Below, piece by piece: positions 48,378-57,308 of a stretch of DNA of 64,000 nt (positions are counted from its first letter, which is position 1; the number at the start of each line of letters is the position of its first letter). The notes beneath the pieces are model-generated. The model saw only the letters and a list, made by a program, of their open reading frames with translations. It was not told the DNA's origin and did not search any database. The position numbers were made by a program, and so were the translations under genes. Origin of the DNA: Aestuariivirga sp. (lineage in GTDB: Bacteria; Pseudomonadota; Alphaproteobacteria; Rhizobiales; Aestuariivirgaceae). Where the stretch lies: the NCBI RefSeq assembly GCF_020252395.1, contig NZ_JADCDB010000010.1, forward strand, positions 1 through 64,000, in the 5' to 3' direction.

Positions 48378-48491
48378 CTATTGATCTGGCGCATGCTCCA
48401 TGGCCAGCATCATGCAGCCGCCGGAGGCCACGAAGGAGCCCATGGAAACGACCATGGCGAGAATGGCGCGGAGATTGCCGGAACGGGTCAT
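48378..48491 (-). pseudogene. Truncated N-terminus of an EamA/DMT-type transporter
   Basis: 37 aa MTRSGNLRAILAMVVSMGSFVASGGCMMLAMEHAPDQ resembles first TM of EamA proteins, then stop 3 bp from the palindromic repeat. Confidence 0.55.
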
Positions 48492-48519
48492 TGGCCCAGC
48501 CTGCCGCCGGCCCCGCTCC

Positions 48520-48771
48520 TCAGTCCGCCTTCTGCGTGGACGGGTCGAGCAGGCGGTGCAGGTGGACGATGAAATAGCGCATCTGGGCGTTGTCCAGGGT
48601 CTCGCGCGCCTTGGCCAGCCAGGCCTGATGGGCCTCGGCATAATTGGGGTAGAAGCCCACCACGTCGAGCTTGTGGAGGTCCTTGAAGGTCACCGACTTC
48701 ACGTCGTCGAGCTCGCCCCCGAACACCAGGTGGAGAAGCTGCTGTCCGGGCTTGGGCGTGCTCTTCGTCAT
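48520..48771 (-). CDS. DUF4170 family small protein
   Basis: LLHLVFGGELDDVKSVTFKDLHKLDVVGFYPNYAEAHQAWLAKARETLDNAQMRYFIVHLHRLLDP. Confidence 0.85.
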   Translation of the reverse strand: MTKSTPKPGQQLLHLVFGGELDDVKSVTFKDLHKLDVVGFYPNYAEAHQAWLAKARETLDNAQMRYFIVHLHRLLDPSTQKAD

Positions 48772-49553
48772 GGGGTCCTCTGGCTGTTCAGGGCGTCGAT
48801 CAGCGCCGCATGGCGCTTCGCACCTGCAGCAACGAGGCCTTGCTGCCATGGCTGGGCGCGGTTGTAAATGTATCCTTCGCCGGATGTGCCGGAGACGCGG
48901 CCGCCCGCCTCAGCGACCAGCAATTCGCCCGCCGCCAGGTCCCAGTCATTGCGATTGCCGATGGAAACGGCCGCGGCGACGCGGCCCGCGGCGACATGGG
49001 CAAGCCGCAGCTGCAGGGGAAGCGCGCCAGAAGGGTCGGCCGAGATACCGAGATGGGCGAGGCCCGCCAAAGCCTTGCGGTTGCCGGCGATGCGGGCGCC
49101 TTCGAGCGCGGCCTGATCCCGCATCGACAGGCGGGCGCCGTTGAGGGTTGTGCCTTCGCCCAAGGCGGCGACGAAGAATTCGTCATGGCGCGGCGTGTAC
49201 ACGGCGGCGAGCACCGGGCGGCCGTTGACGGCCAAGGCCGCCGCCACACACCACTCCGCGCGGCCTTCGAGGAAGGCGCGGGTGCCGTCGATGGGGTCGA
49301 TGATCCACAGCCGGTCCCGCGCCATGCGGGCCCGGGGGTCGTCGGGCGTTTCTTCCGACAGCCAGCCGTCGCCTGGCCTTGCGGCGCGCAGGCGCCGCTC
49401 GAACAGCGCGTTGATGGCGAGGTCGCCCTCGGTGACATGGCTGCCGTCGGGCTTGGTCCAATGTTTCAAGTTTTTATTCCGACCAAGCGAGAGCCCGAGC
49501 TCACCCGCCTCGCGCACCACATCGGCGAGAAGCTCCGCGTCAGACACCGGCAA
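48768..49553 (-). CDS. cysQ: 3'(2'),5'-bisphosphate nucleotidase / inositol monophosphatase family (CysQ-like)
   Basis: LSEETPDD, IDPIDGTRAFLEGRAEWCV, WDLAAGELLVAEAGG motifs. Confidence 0.85.
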   Translation of the reverse strand: MPVSDAELLADVVREAGELGLSLGRNKNLKHWTKPDGSHVTEGDLAINALFERRLRAARPGDGWLSEETPDDPRARMARDRLWIIDPIDGTRAFLEGRAEWCVAAALAVNGRPVLAAVYTPRHDEFFVAALGEGTTLNGARLSMRDQAALEGARIAGNRKALAGLAHLGISADPSGALPLQLRLAHVAAGRVAAAVSIGNRNDWDLAAGELLVAEAGGRVSGTSGEGYIYNRAQPWQQGLVAAGAKRHAALIDALNSQRTP

Positions 49554-50862
49554 TGGTGAGGCCTTCGACCAGGCAGTTGGGGGCGGACACCGGGGAGCGG
49601 AATTCGAGGTTGGAAGCCGGGCGGACGGTCTTGAACATGTCCTTCAGGTTTCCGGCGATGGTGATCTCGCTCACCGCAAAGGTCAGCTCGCCGTTTTCGA
49701 TCCAGAAGCCGGACGCGCCGCGGCTGTAGTCGCCCGTCACGTTGTTGATCGAGGCGCCGATGAGCTCGGTGACATAGAGGCCCTGCTTCAGCGACTTGAT
49801 CTGCTCCTCCGGCGTTTCCGCGCCGGCGGGCAGGAAGACATTGGACGTGGACGGCCCGCCGCGCGAGCCCTGGCCGGTGGGCGGAAGGCCCAGCTGGCGC
49901 GCCGAGCGCAGGTCGAGGAACCAACCCGTGAGCACGCCATCCTCGATGAGGTTGCGGCGGTGGCAGGCAAGGCCCTCGCCGTCGAAGGGGCGCGAGCCGT
50001 GGCCGCGCAGCATATGCGGGTCCTCGGTGATGGTGATGTGCGACCCGAAAATCTGCTGGCCCAGCGCATCCTTGAGGAAGGACGTGCCGCGCGCGATGGC
50101 GGCGCCATTGATGGCGCCAAGCAAATGGCCGATGAGGCCCGAGGCGACGCGGCGGTCATAGATCACCGGCACGGATTGCGACTTCACTTTGCGCGGGTTG
50201 AGGCGTTCGACCGCCCGCCCGCCCGCGCTGCGGCCGATCACCTCCGGATCGCGCAGATCGGCGAAGTGGATGGCAGAGGAATAATCATAGTCGCGCTGCA
50301 TGCCGAGGCCCTCGCCGGCAATCGCCGACATGGAAACACTCACGCCGGTGCGCGTGTAGCCTTGCGCGAAGCCGTTGGAGATGACGATGCCCACCGAGGT
50401 CTCGGAGCGCGAGGCGCCAGCGCCTGAGGATTTGGTGACGCCCTTGACGGCCAGCCCCGCCGACTCGGCGCGTTTCGCCAGCTCTTCGAGCTTCGCGGGA
50501 TCGGGCAGGTCATTGGCGGCGAGGTCGAGTTCGGGGATGTCGGTGGCGAGCTGGCCAGGGTCCGCGATGCCGGCATAGGGATCGGGCGGAGCGAGCTTCG
50601 CCATGCGCAGCGCATTTTCAGCCAGGCGGTGGATCGCCTCCCTCGTCAGCACGCTGCCCGAGATCGATGAGGAGGATTTTCCGGCAAAGACTTTGAGCGA
50701 AATGTCGCGTGCCTCCGCCTGCTCCAGCTTCTCGATCTTGCCGTCGAGCACGGAGATTTCGGTGGAGCGGCCGTCGGCGGCCGCGGCGTGCGCGGCATCG
50801 GCGCCGAGTTTGCGGGCGTGGGCCACGGCCTCGCCGGCCAGGGCAATGAGATCGTCAATCAT
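49540..50862 (-). CDS. pmbA: TldE/PmbA family protein
   Basis: PmbA-like sequence lacking HExxxH; TSNVFLPAGAETPEEQIKSLKQGLYVTELIG. Confidence 0.92.
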   Translation of the reverse strand: MIDDLIALAGEAVAHARKLGADAAHAAAADGRSTEISVLDGKIEKLEQAEARDISLKVFAGKSSSSISGSVLTREAIHRLAENALRMAKLAPPDPYAGIADPGQLATDIPELDLAANDLPDPAKLEELAKRAESAGLAVKGVTKSSGAGASRSETSVGIVISNGFAQGYTRTGVSVSMSAIAGEGLGMQRDYDYSSAIHFADLRDPEVIGRSAGGRAVERLNPRKVKSQSVPVIYDRRVASGLIGHLLGAINGAAIARGTSFLKDALGQQIFGSHITITEDPHMLRGHGSRPFDGEGLACHRRNLIEDGVLTGWFLDLRSARQLGLPPTGQGSRGGPSTSNVFLPAGAETPEEQIKSLKQGLYVTELIGASINNVTGDYSRGASGFWIENGELTFAVSEITIAGNLKDMFKTVRPASNLEFRSPVSAPNCLVEGLTIAGV

Positions 50863-51797
50863 GTGAGGAGCGAATCCAGAAGAAAGCCGGAGGTGATGAT
50901 GAGGCCGAATATGCGGTTCGAGCGGAATAGTTCAAGGCAGCGCGCGCCATTGTCAGGCTCAAAACGGGCGAGCTGCCAGGCCGCCTGCAGCGCAGCGGCG
51001 GCCACGCCAATATGGGCGATGAGGCCGGCGCCCGCCACCCAGGCCGCGGCGTCGATCAGGACAATGGCCAGCGTGAAGAACAGGGCAAGCCACCGGATCG
51101 ACTTGTCGCCGAACTTGAGCGCCGTGGATTTCACGCCGATCAGCGCATCGTCCTCCTTGTCCTGGTGGGCATAGATCGTGTCATAGGCCAGCGTCCAGCT
51201 GATGCCGCCGGCATAGAGGAGGAGGGGCGCCAGCGACAGCGACCCGTGAGTCGCCGCCCAGCCCACCAGTGCCCCCCAGTTGAAGGCCAGCCCCAGCACC
51301 GCCTGCGGCCAGTAGGTGATGCGCTTCATGAAGGGGTAGACCGCGACAATGAGAAGCGAGGCCGCCCCCGTGGCCACGGTGAACCCGTTGAACTGTAGCA
51401 GCACGGCAAGGCCCAGGAGGCAGAGCAGCACGAGAAAAGCCAGCGCCTGCGTTACACTCACCTGGCCTGCCGGGATGGGCCGCAATCTGGTGCGCTCCAC
51501 GCGGCCGTCGAAGTTGCGGTCGGCGATGTCGTTCAGGGTGCAGCCCGCGCCGCGCATGATGATGGCGCCGATCAGGAAGAGCGCGGCATACCAGAGGTTC
51601 GGCACGCCGCCGCCCTGGGCGATTTGCCCGAGCGTCAGGCCCCACCAGCAGGGGAGCAGCAAGAGCCACCAGCCGATGGGCCGTTCGAGCCGCATCAGCC
51701 GGGCATAGGGCCTGAGCGCACCGGGCAACAGGCGGTCGGCCCAATGGTCCGGCAGCGCGTCCGCAATGCGGGGTTCGGGGTGGCTGGTCTCGCTCAT
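50859..51797 (-). CDS. ubiA: 4-hydroxybenzoate octaprenyltransferase
   Basis: NDIADRNFDGRVERTRLRPIPAG, YDTIYAHQDKEDDALIGVKSTAL prenyltransferase motifs. Confidence 0.93.
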   Translation of the reverse strand: MSETSHPEPRIADALPDHWADRLLPGALRPYARLMRLERPIGWWLLLLPCWWGLTLGQIAQGGGVPNLWYAALFLIGAIIMRGAGCTLNDIADRNFDGRVERTRLRPIPAGQVSVTQALAFLVLLCLLGLAVLLQFNGFTVATGAASLLIVAVYPFMKRITYWPQAVLGLAFNWGALVGWAATHGSLSLAPLLLYAGGISWTLAYDTIYAHQDKEDDALIGVKSTALKFGDKSIRWLALFFTLAIVLIDAAAWVAGAGLIAHIGVAAAALQAAWQLARFEPDNGARCLELFRSNRIFGLIITSGFLLDSLLT

Positions 51798-51822
51798 GGC
51801 GGCGGTGTACACCGGGACCCTC

Positions 51823-52557
51823 ATGAAGACCACCCCTCGCCTCCACCTCGATGCCGGGCTTGAAACCCGGCGGGAGATCGCTCTCGGCCGGGAGCAGGCG
51901 CACTATCTTGCGGGCGTTCTGCGGCTCTCCGCGGGCGATCCCATTTCGGTGTTCAACGCGCGCGACGGGGAGTGGCTGGCCTATCTCACGGAGGCAACGA
52001 AGAAGGGTGTCCGGATCCGCTGCGAGCGGCAGGTTTCAGCCGTCACGCCGCCACCGGATATCGACTATTGCTTCGCGCCGCTGAAGCATGCGCGCCTCGA
52101 CTATGTTGTGCAGAAGGCGACCGAGCTGGGGGCACGCCGGCTGCGCCCCGTCATCACCCAGCGCACCATCGCGGAGCGGGTGAACCTCGATCGCATGAAG
52201 GCCAATGTCATCGAAGCGGCCGAGCAATGCAACCTCGTGTTTGTGCCGGAGGTGCATGAGCCGGTGACGCTGCCGAAGCTGCTGCGCGGCTGGGAGACGG
52301 ACCGGGCACTCGTTTATTGCGACGAGACGGCGGCCATCGCCAACCCCATCGACGCGCTGCGCCAGCTCCGCGCGCCGGCTGCGGTGCTGATCGGGCCCGA
52401 GGGCGGATTCACGGATGAGGAGAAGGCGCTGCTCACATCGCTGCCCTTCGTCACGGCGATTTCACTGGGCCCCCGCATCATGCGGGCGGACACGGCGGCG
52501 GTGGCGGCGTTGACGCTGGTGCAGGCCGTGCTGGGCGACTGGCATCGCAAGCCCTGA
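51823..52557 (+). CDS. rsmE: 16S rRNA (uracil-1498-N3)-methyltransferase
   Basis: HYLAGVLRLSAGDPI, QKATELGARRLRPVITQRT, LIGPEGGFTDEE, LGPRIMRADTA. Confidence 0.93.
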   Translation: MKTTPRLHLDAGLETRREIALGREQAHYLAGVLRLSAGDPISVFNARDGEWLAYLTEATKKGVRIRCERQVSAVTPPPDIDYCFAPLKHARLDYVVQKATELGARRLRPVITQRTIAERVNLDRMKANVIEAAEQCNLVFVPEVHEPVTLPKLLRGWETDRALVYCDETAAIANPIDALRQLRAPAAVLIGPEGGFTDEEKALLTSLPFVTAISLGPRIMRADTAAVAALTLVQAVLGDWHRKP

Positions 52558-52638
52558 TGGGCCCATTCCGAATCTTCGCTTGCCGGATGGAGGCGGGCCG
52601 CCTACATCCTCGGACACAATTTTGACAGGATCGAACCG

Positions 52639-54021
52639 TTGAGCGGACCCGCCCCCGACACGCCCAAAGCGCGCATGCCCATCGAGACCAAGGCCCAGCT
52701 CATCGAGGAACTGGCTTCGGGCTCGAAGCCGAAGAGCGCATGGAAGATCGGCACCGAGCACGAGAAGTTCCCCTTCCTCACCGACACGCTGAAGCCCGTG
52801 CCCTATCACGGCCCCCGCTCCATCGAGGCGCTGCTTGACGGGCTGAAGGACCGCTATGGCTGGACCGGCGTCTATGAGGGCGAGAACATCATCGCGCTGT
52901 CGGACCCCAAGGGGCTGGGCAACGTGTCGCTCGAACCGGGCGGCCAGTTCGAACTCTCGGGGGCACCCCTCGATACCGTGCATGAGACCTGCGAGGAGGT
53001 GCATGAGCATTTGACCCAGGTGCGCGAGGTGGGCGACAGGCTGGGCATCGGTTTCCTTGGGCTGGGCGCCTCGCCGCTGTGGGGCCTCGCCGAAACGCCG
53101 GTCATGCCCAAGGGCCGCTATGGCATCATGGCGCCCTACATGGACAAGGTGGGCACGAAGGGCCGCGACATGATGTTCCGCACCTGCACGGTGCAGGTGA
53201 ACCTCGATTTCGCCTCGGAAGCCGACATGGTGAAGAAGCTCCGCGTGTCGCTGGCGCTGCAGCCCGTCGCCACGGCGCTGTTCGCCAATTCGCCCTTCCT
53301 CGACGGCAAGCCCAACGGATTCCTGTCCTATCGTTCGGAAGTCTGGCGCGACACTGACAATGCGCGTGCCGGCATGCTGCCCTTCGCCTTCGAGGATGGT
53401 TTCGGCTTCGAGCGCTATGTGGATTATGCACTCGACGTGCCGATGTATTTCGTCATGCGCGACGGCCAATACATCAACACCGCGGGCGAGAGCTTCCGCG
53501 CCTTCCTCGATGGCCGGTTGCCGCAGCTTCCCGGCGAGAAGCCGGTGATGAAGGATTGGGCCGATCACCTCACCACTATCTTTCCCGAGGTGCGGCTCAA
53601 GAAATACCTCGAGCAGCGGGGTGCGGATTCCGGCCCGTGGCGGAGGCTCTGCGCGCTCCCCGCGCTGTGGGTCGGGCTGCTCTATGAGCAGGCCTCGCTC
53701 GATGCGGCGTGGGACCTCGTGAAGGACTGGACGGCGGAAGAGCGTCAGACGCTGCGCGATGACGTGCCGCGGCAGGCGCTGCACGCAACGATCCGTGGAC
53801 GGAAGGTTCAGCATATCGCCGGGGACGTGCTGAAGATCGCCCGCGCCGGTCTTGAGGCGCGGGGGCAGCAGGGCTGCAAGGGCAGGACGGAAGCGGCCTT
53901 CCTCGACCCGCTCGACGAGATCGCCCAGAGCGGCAAGACGGCGGCCGAGAACCTGCTCGCGCTCTACAACGGCCACTGGCGCCAGGACGTGACGAGAGTG
54001 TTCCGCGACTTCGCCTATTGA
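52639..54021 (+). CDS. gshA: Glutamate-cysteine ligase (plant/alphaproteobacterial type)
   Basis: WKIGTEHEKFPF, LEPGGQFELSGAPLDTVHET, MDKVGTKGRDMMFRTCTVQVNLDF; start TTG 52639 or ATG 52675. Confidence 0.93.
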   Translation: MSGPAPDTPKARMPIETKAQLIEELASGSKPKSAWKIGTEHEKFPFLTDTLKPVPYHGPRSIEALLDGLKDRYGWTGVYEGENIIALSDPKGLGNVSLEPGGQFELSGAPLDTVHETCEEVHEHLTQVREVGDRLGIGFLGLGASPLWGLAETPVMPKGRYGIMAPYMDKVGTKGRDMMFRTCTVQVNLDFASEADMVKKLRVSLALQPVATALFANSPFLDGKPNGFLSYRSEVWRDTDNARAGMLPFAFEDGFGFERYVDYALDVPMYFVMRDGQYINTAGESFRAFLDGRLPQLPGEKPVMKDWADHLTTIFPEVRLKKYLEQRGADSGPWRRLCALPALWVGLLYEQASLDAAWDLVKDWTAEERQTLRDDVPRQALHATIRGRKVQHIAGDVLKIARAGLEARGQQGCKGRTEAAFLDPLDEIAQSGKTAAENLLALYNGHWRQDVTRVFRDFAY

Positions 54022-54031
54022 GTGCCGCCGC

Positions 54032-54913
54032 TCACTCCGCCGCCATCATACCCACATTGAAGTTGCCCAGGCTTTCGGCCACGTGGCGGACGAGAGCTTC
54101 CACGGCGGAGCTGCCGCGGCCGGGCTTTCTCATCAGGCCGATTTCGAAGGAGCCGAGCGGCGGGAAGCCGTCCTTCTCGGTGAGCACACGCATGCCGGGG
54201 CGCACGCAAAGTTCGGGAACGGCGCCCACCGCGAGGCCGGATTGCACCGCGGCGTTCACGGCATTGGAGTTGGCGCTGGAATAGGCGACGCGGTATTTGC
54301 GGCCAATCTTCTCCAGCGCCGCGAGCACAGTGGCGCGCCACTCGCAGCCGCCATGCGAGACGGCGAGCGGCATGACCTCCAGCAGATGCGTCGAATGCCG
54401 TGCCGAGGTGACCCAGACGAGCGGCTCGCGCCGCACCGGCTCATCGGTCTGGACATTGCAGCCGAAGGTGACGAGCGCCAGGTCCAATTCGCCGCGCCTG
54501 GTGCGTTCGAAAAGGACGGAGGTGTTAAGGCAGTCGACATCCACCGTCACCAGCGGGTGGGTGCGGGCAAAGCGGGCGAGGATTTCGGGCAGGAAGCGGT
54601 CGGCATAATCGTCCGGCGTGCCGAAGCGCACCGTGCCGGTGAGTTCCGGGCGCTTGAAAGTGGCCACTGCCTCATCGTTCAGCGCCACCAGCCGCCGCGC
54701 ATATTCCACCAACCGCTCGCCATCGGGCGTGAAGCGGCTGGCGCGGCCATCACGCGCGAAGAGCGGGCGGCTCAGCAGTTCCTCCAGCCGCTTCATCTGC
54801 ATGGAAACGGCGGACTGGGTCTTGTTCACCTCCTCGGCGGCACGGGTGAAGCTGCCAGTGTCCGAAATGGCGAGAAAGGTCTTCAAGAGGTCGATGTCGA
54901 GGTTCGGGATCAT
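54032..54913 (-). CDS. LysR family transcriptional regulator
   Basis: DLLKTFLAISDTGSFTRAAEEVNKTQSAVSMQMKRLEELLSRPLFARDG HTH. Confidence 0.92.
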   Translation of the reverse strand: MIPNLDIDLLKTFLAISDTGSFTRAAEEVNKTQSAVSMQMKRLEELLSRPLFARDGRASRFTPDGERLVEYARRLVALNDEAVATFKRPELTGTVRFGTPDDYADRFLPEILARFARTHPLVTVDVDCLNTSVLFERTRRGELDLALVTFGCNVQTDEPVRREPLVWVTSARHSTHLLEVMPLAVSHGGCEWRATVLAALEKIGRKYRVAYSSANSNAVNAAVQSGLAVGAVPELCVRPGMRVLTEKDGFPPLGSFEIGLMRKPGRGSSAVEALVRHVAESLGNFNVGMMAAE

Positions 54914-54923
54914 GGCAAAACCC

Positions 54924-54938
54924 ATCACTGATCGTGAT
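54924..54938. promoter_or_regulatory. Candidate LysR-type box ATCAC-N5-GTGAT (ATC-N9-GAT)
   Basis: Palindrome directly upstream of LysR gene, divergent from DUF1127 gene. Confidence 0.5.
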
Positions 54939-55078
54939 TGATACTATAAAATACATTCGTTGGATAAATCAATAGCCCGCGTGCATTCTTCAACCATCGC
55001 AAGACGAATGCGGGCTCCCGGGAGGAGCCAGACGGCGGAAGGGGAATGGTCCTCTCCGTCAACGAGGAGGACTGTGCC

Positions 55079-55330
55079 ATGAATGACTATGCCCAGCATC
55101 GTGCCGAAGCCGCGGAAGCAACCGGAAGCCTGGCGCTGCTGTGGAACCTGATCCGCAACTGGCGCGCCCGCCGGGCGGTTGCCCGGCTCGACACGCTGGA
55201 CGACTTCCTGCTCGACGACATCGGCGTCACCCGCTCGGAGGTGCGCTGGGCCGCGGGCCTGCCGCTCAGCGTCAATGCCGCGTTGGAGCTGGAAGAACAG
55301 GCCAACCGCCGCCGCCGGCGTGGGCCGTGA
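55079..55330 (+). CDS. DUF1127 domain small protein
   Basis: RARRAVARLDTLDDFLLDDIGVTRSEVRW. Confidence 0.88.
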   Translation: MNDYAQHRAEAAEATGSLALLWNLIRNWRARRAVARLDTLDDFLLDDIGVTRSEVRWAAGLPLSVNAALELEEQANRRRRRGP

Positions 55331-55336
55331 ACGGGC

Positions 55337-56692
55337 TCATCGCGCGGCTCCCGTCTCGCTTCGCCCGACAATCCTATAGGCAGTGATCACCGATGCGATG
55401 CCGAAGATAACGGAGCCGAGCGCGGTTCCCGCCAGCAGCCCCTCCGGGCCGCCCATGCGCGCCCCGATGATGGCGAAGGGAATGGTGCCAAGCGTTGCCT
55501 TGGCCCAGTTGAACCAGCTCGACAGCGTGGGGCGGCCAAGGTTGTTGAAGGCGGCATTGGCCACGAACTGCCCGCCCGCGAAGGCCCAGCTGATGCCGAT
55601 GAAGGTGCAGAAGAAAACCACGAGATCGCGCGAGCGGCCGGCCGCGTTGAAGGCCTCGGCGATCTGGTGGCGGAACAGGAAGAGCAGGAGCGAGGTGAGG
55701 AGCGTGTAAACTGCCGAGAAAATCAGCCCGTCGGTGAGTGTCCGGCGCACCCGGTCATGGCGCTTGGCGCCATAGTTCTGGCCGATGATGGGCCCGACCG
55801 AACCGGCGAGCGAGAAGATGATGCCGAAGGCCACCGGAACGAGCCGCCCGACGATCGCGAAGCCCGCCACCGATTCATCGCCGAAGGGCGCGATCTCATA
55901 GGTGATGTAGGCATTGGCGAAGGGTTGCGCGAGCTGCGTGAGGATGGCCGGGAAGGCGATGGCCCAGAGCGGCGGGAAATCGCGCTTCAGGCCTGAGAGC
56001 CGGAACGGGTTGATGTATCGGTGCACCCGCACCACGCCATGGAGCCCGATGCCGAAAGACACGATATAGCCCAGCACGGTGGCCGCCGCCGCGCCCTGGA
56101 TGCCCCAGCCGAAACCGAAGATGAAGACGGGGTCGGCGCAGGCCGTGACGATGGCCGTGGACAGCGTGATGTACATGGCGCGCCGCGCGTCGCCCAGGCC
56201 GCGGAGGATGAAGGAACACGAGATCGCCCCGGCGATCAGCACATAACCGGGCGACAGCGTCCAGATGAAGAGCTGGGCCAGCCGCCGCGCCTCGCCATGG
56301 GCGCCGAGCAGCGAGAGCAGCGCGCCGCTCCCCAAGTCGATGGCGAGCGTGATGAGCGACGCGGTGATGAGCGCGAACATCAGCGCGCTGGTGGCAAATT
56401 GCTTTGCCCGTACCTGGTCGCCCGCGCCGACGTTGCGCGCCACGAGCGCCGCCGCGGCGATGCCGCAGCCGATCGACACCGACAGGTTCGAGAACACGAT
56501 GGTGCCGGCATAGCCGATGGCCGCCGTCACTTCCGTGTCGTTCAGAAGCGACAGGAAGAACAGGTCGACGAGGTCGACCATGAACAGCGCCATCAGGCCC
56601 ACCGCACCCGTCAGCGTCATCACCACCACATGGCGCATGGTGGAGCCGGTGACGAAGGGTGCGGTGCGTTTGTCCCCGGCCGCGTGGCTCAT
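55337..56692 (-). CDS. MATE family efflux transporter
   Basis: Twelve-TM MATE-like protein; FLSLLNDTEVTAAIGYAGTI, NYGAKRHDRVRRTL. Confidence 0.92.
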   Translation of the reverse strand: MSHAAGDKRTAPFVTGSTMRHVVVMTLTGAVGLMALFMVDLVDLFFLSLLNDTEVTAAIGYAGTIVFSNLSVSIGCGIAAAALVARNVGAGDQVRAKQFATSALMFALITASLITLAIDLGSGALLSLLGAHGEARRLAQLFIWTLSPGYVLIAGAISCSFILRGLGDARRAMYITLSTAIVTACADPVFIFGFGWGIQGAAAATVLGYIVSFGIGLHGVVRVHRYINPFRLSGLKRDFPPLWAIAFPAILTQLAQPFANAYITYEIAPFGDESVAGFAIVGRLVPVAFGIIFSLAGSVGPIIGQNYGAKRHDRVRRTLTDGLIFSAVYTLLTSLLLFLFRHQIAEAFNAAGRSRDLVVFFCTFIGISWAFAGGQFVANAAFNNLGRPTLSSWFNWAKATLGTIPFAIIGARMGGPEGLLAGTALGSVIFGIASVITAYRIVGRSETGAAR

Positions 56693-57300
56693 GCGGCAAG
56701 GCCCATGACGCGCACGTCCGGCACCAGCTGTTCGTGGCTGACGAAGTGATGGGCCGCGAGGCCCGCCAGGCGCGCGCCCGTCACGTTCGACTTCTTGTCG
56801 TCGATGAACCAGCAGCGGGCGGGGTCTGTGCCCATGCGTTCCATGAGCTTCAGGAAGCTCCTGGGGTCCGGCTTCTTCAGGCCGAACTCGAAGGAATGGT
56901 AATGCTCGGCGAAGATATCGGTACAGGCCGGGAAGAGTTCGGAGAGGGCGGCCTTGGTGAGCGGGCCGTTGTTGGAATAGATGGCGATTCGCACCTGGCC
57001 GCCGATCGACTTCGCCAGCCCCAGCATGTCGGGCCAGGGCGTCATCGCCTCGCGCCGCGCCTCCACCCATTGCGCACGCGTCAGCGCAACGCCGATGCGC
57101 TGGCCAAATTCGCGGAGATAATCATCCGGATCGGGATAGCCGCCGGTGTCGGCGGCATCCTCGAAGCCCGAGTCCCAGATGGCGGCGCGGATGTCGCGCG
57201 GCGTCTGGCCGGTGATGCGGGCAAGCGCCCTCAGCCTGCGCCCAAGGTCGTAGCGGCACAGCACGTCGTCCATGTCGAAGATGACGGCCTCGGGCTTCAT
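56689..57300 (-). CDS. HAD family hydrolase
   Basis: AVIFDMDDVLCRYD, IYSNNGP, KPDPRSFLKLMERM, WFIDDKKSN. Confidence 0.92.
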   Translation of the reverse strand: MKPEAVIFDMDDVLCRYDLGRRLRALARITGQTPRDIRAAIWDSGFEDAADTGGYPDPDDYLREFGQRIGVALTRAQWVEARREAMTPWPDMLGLAKSIGGQVRIAIYSNNGPLTKAALSELFPACTDIFAEHYHSFEFGLKKPDPRSFLKLMERMGTDPARCWFIDDKKSNVTGARLAGLAAHHFVSHEQLVPDVRVMGLAA

Positions 57301-57308
57301 TGCGTTAT

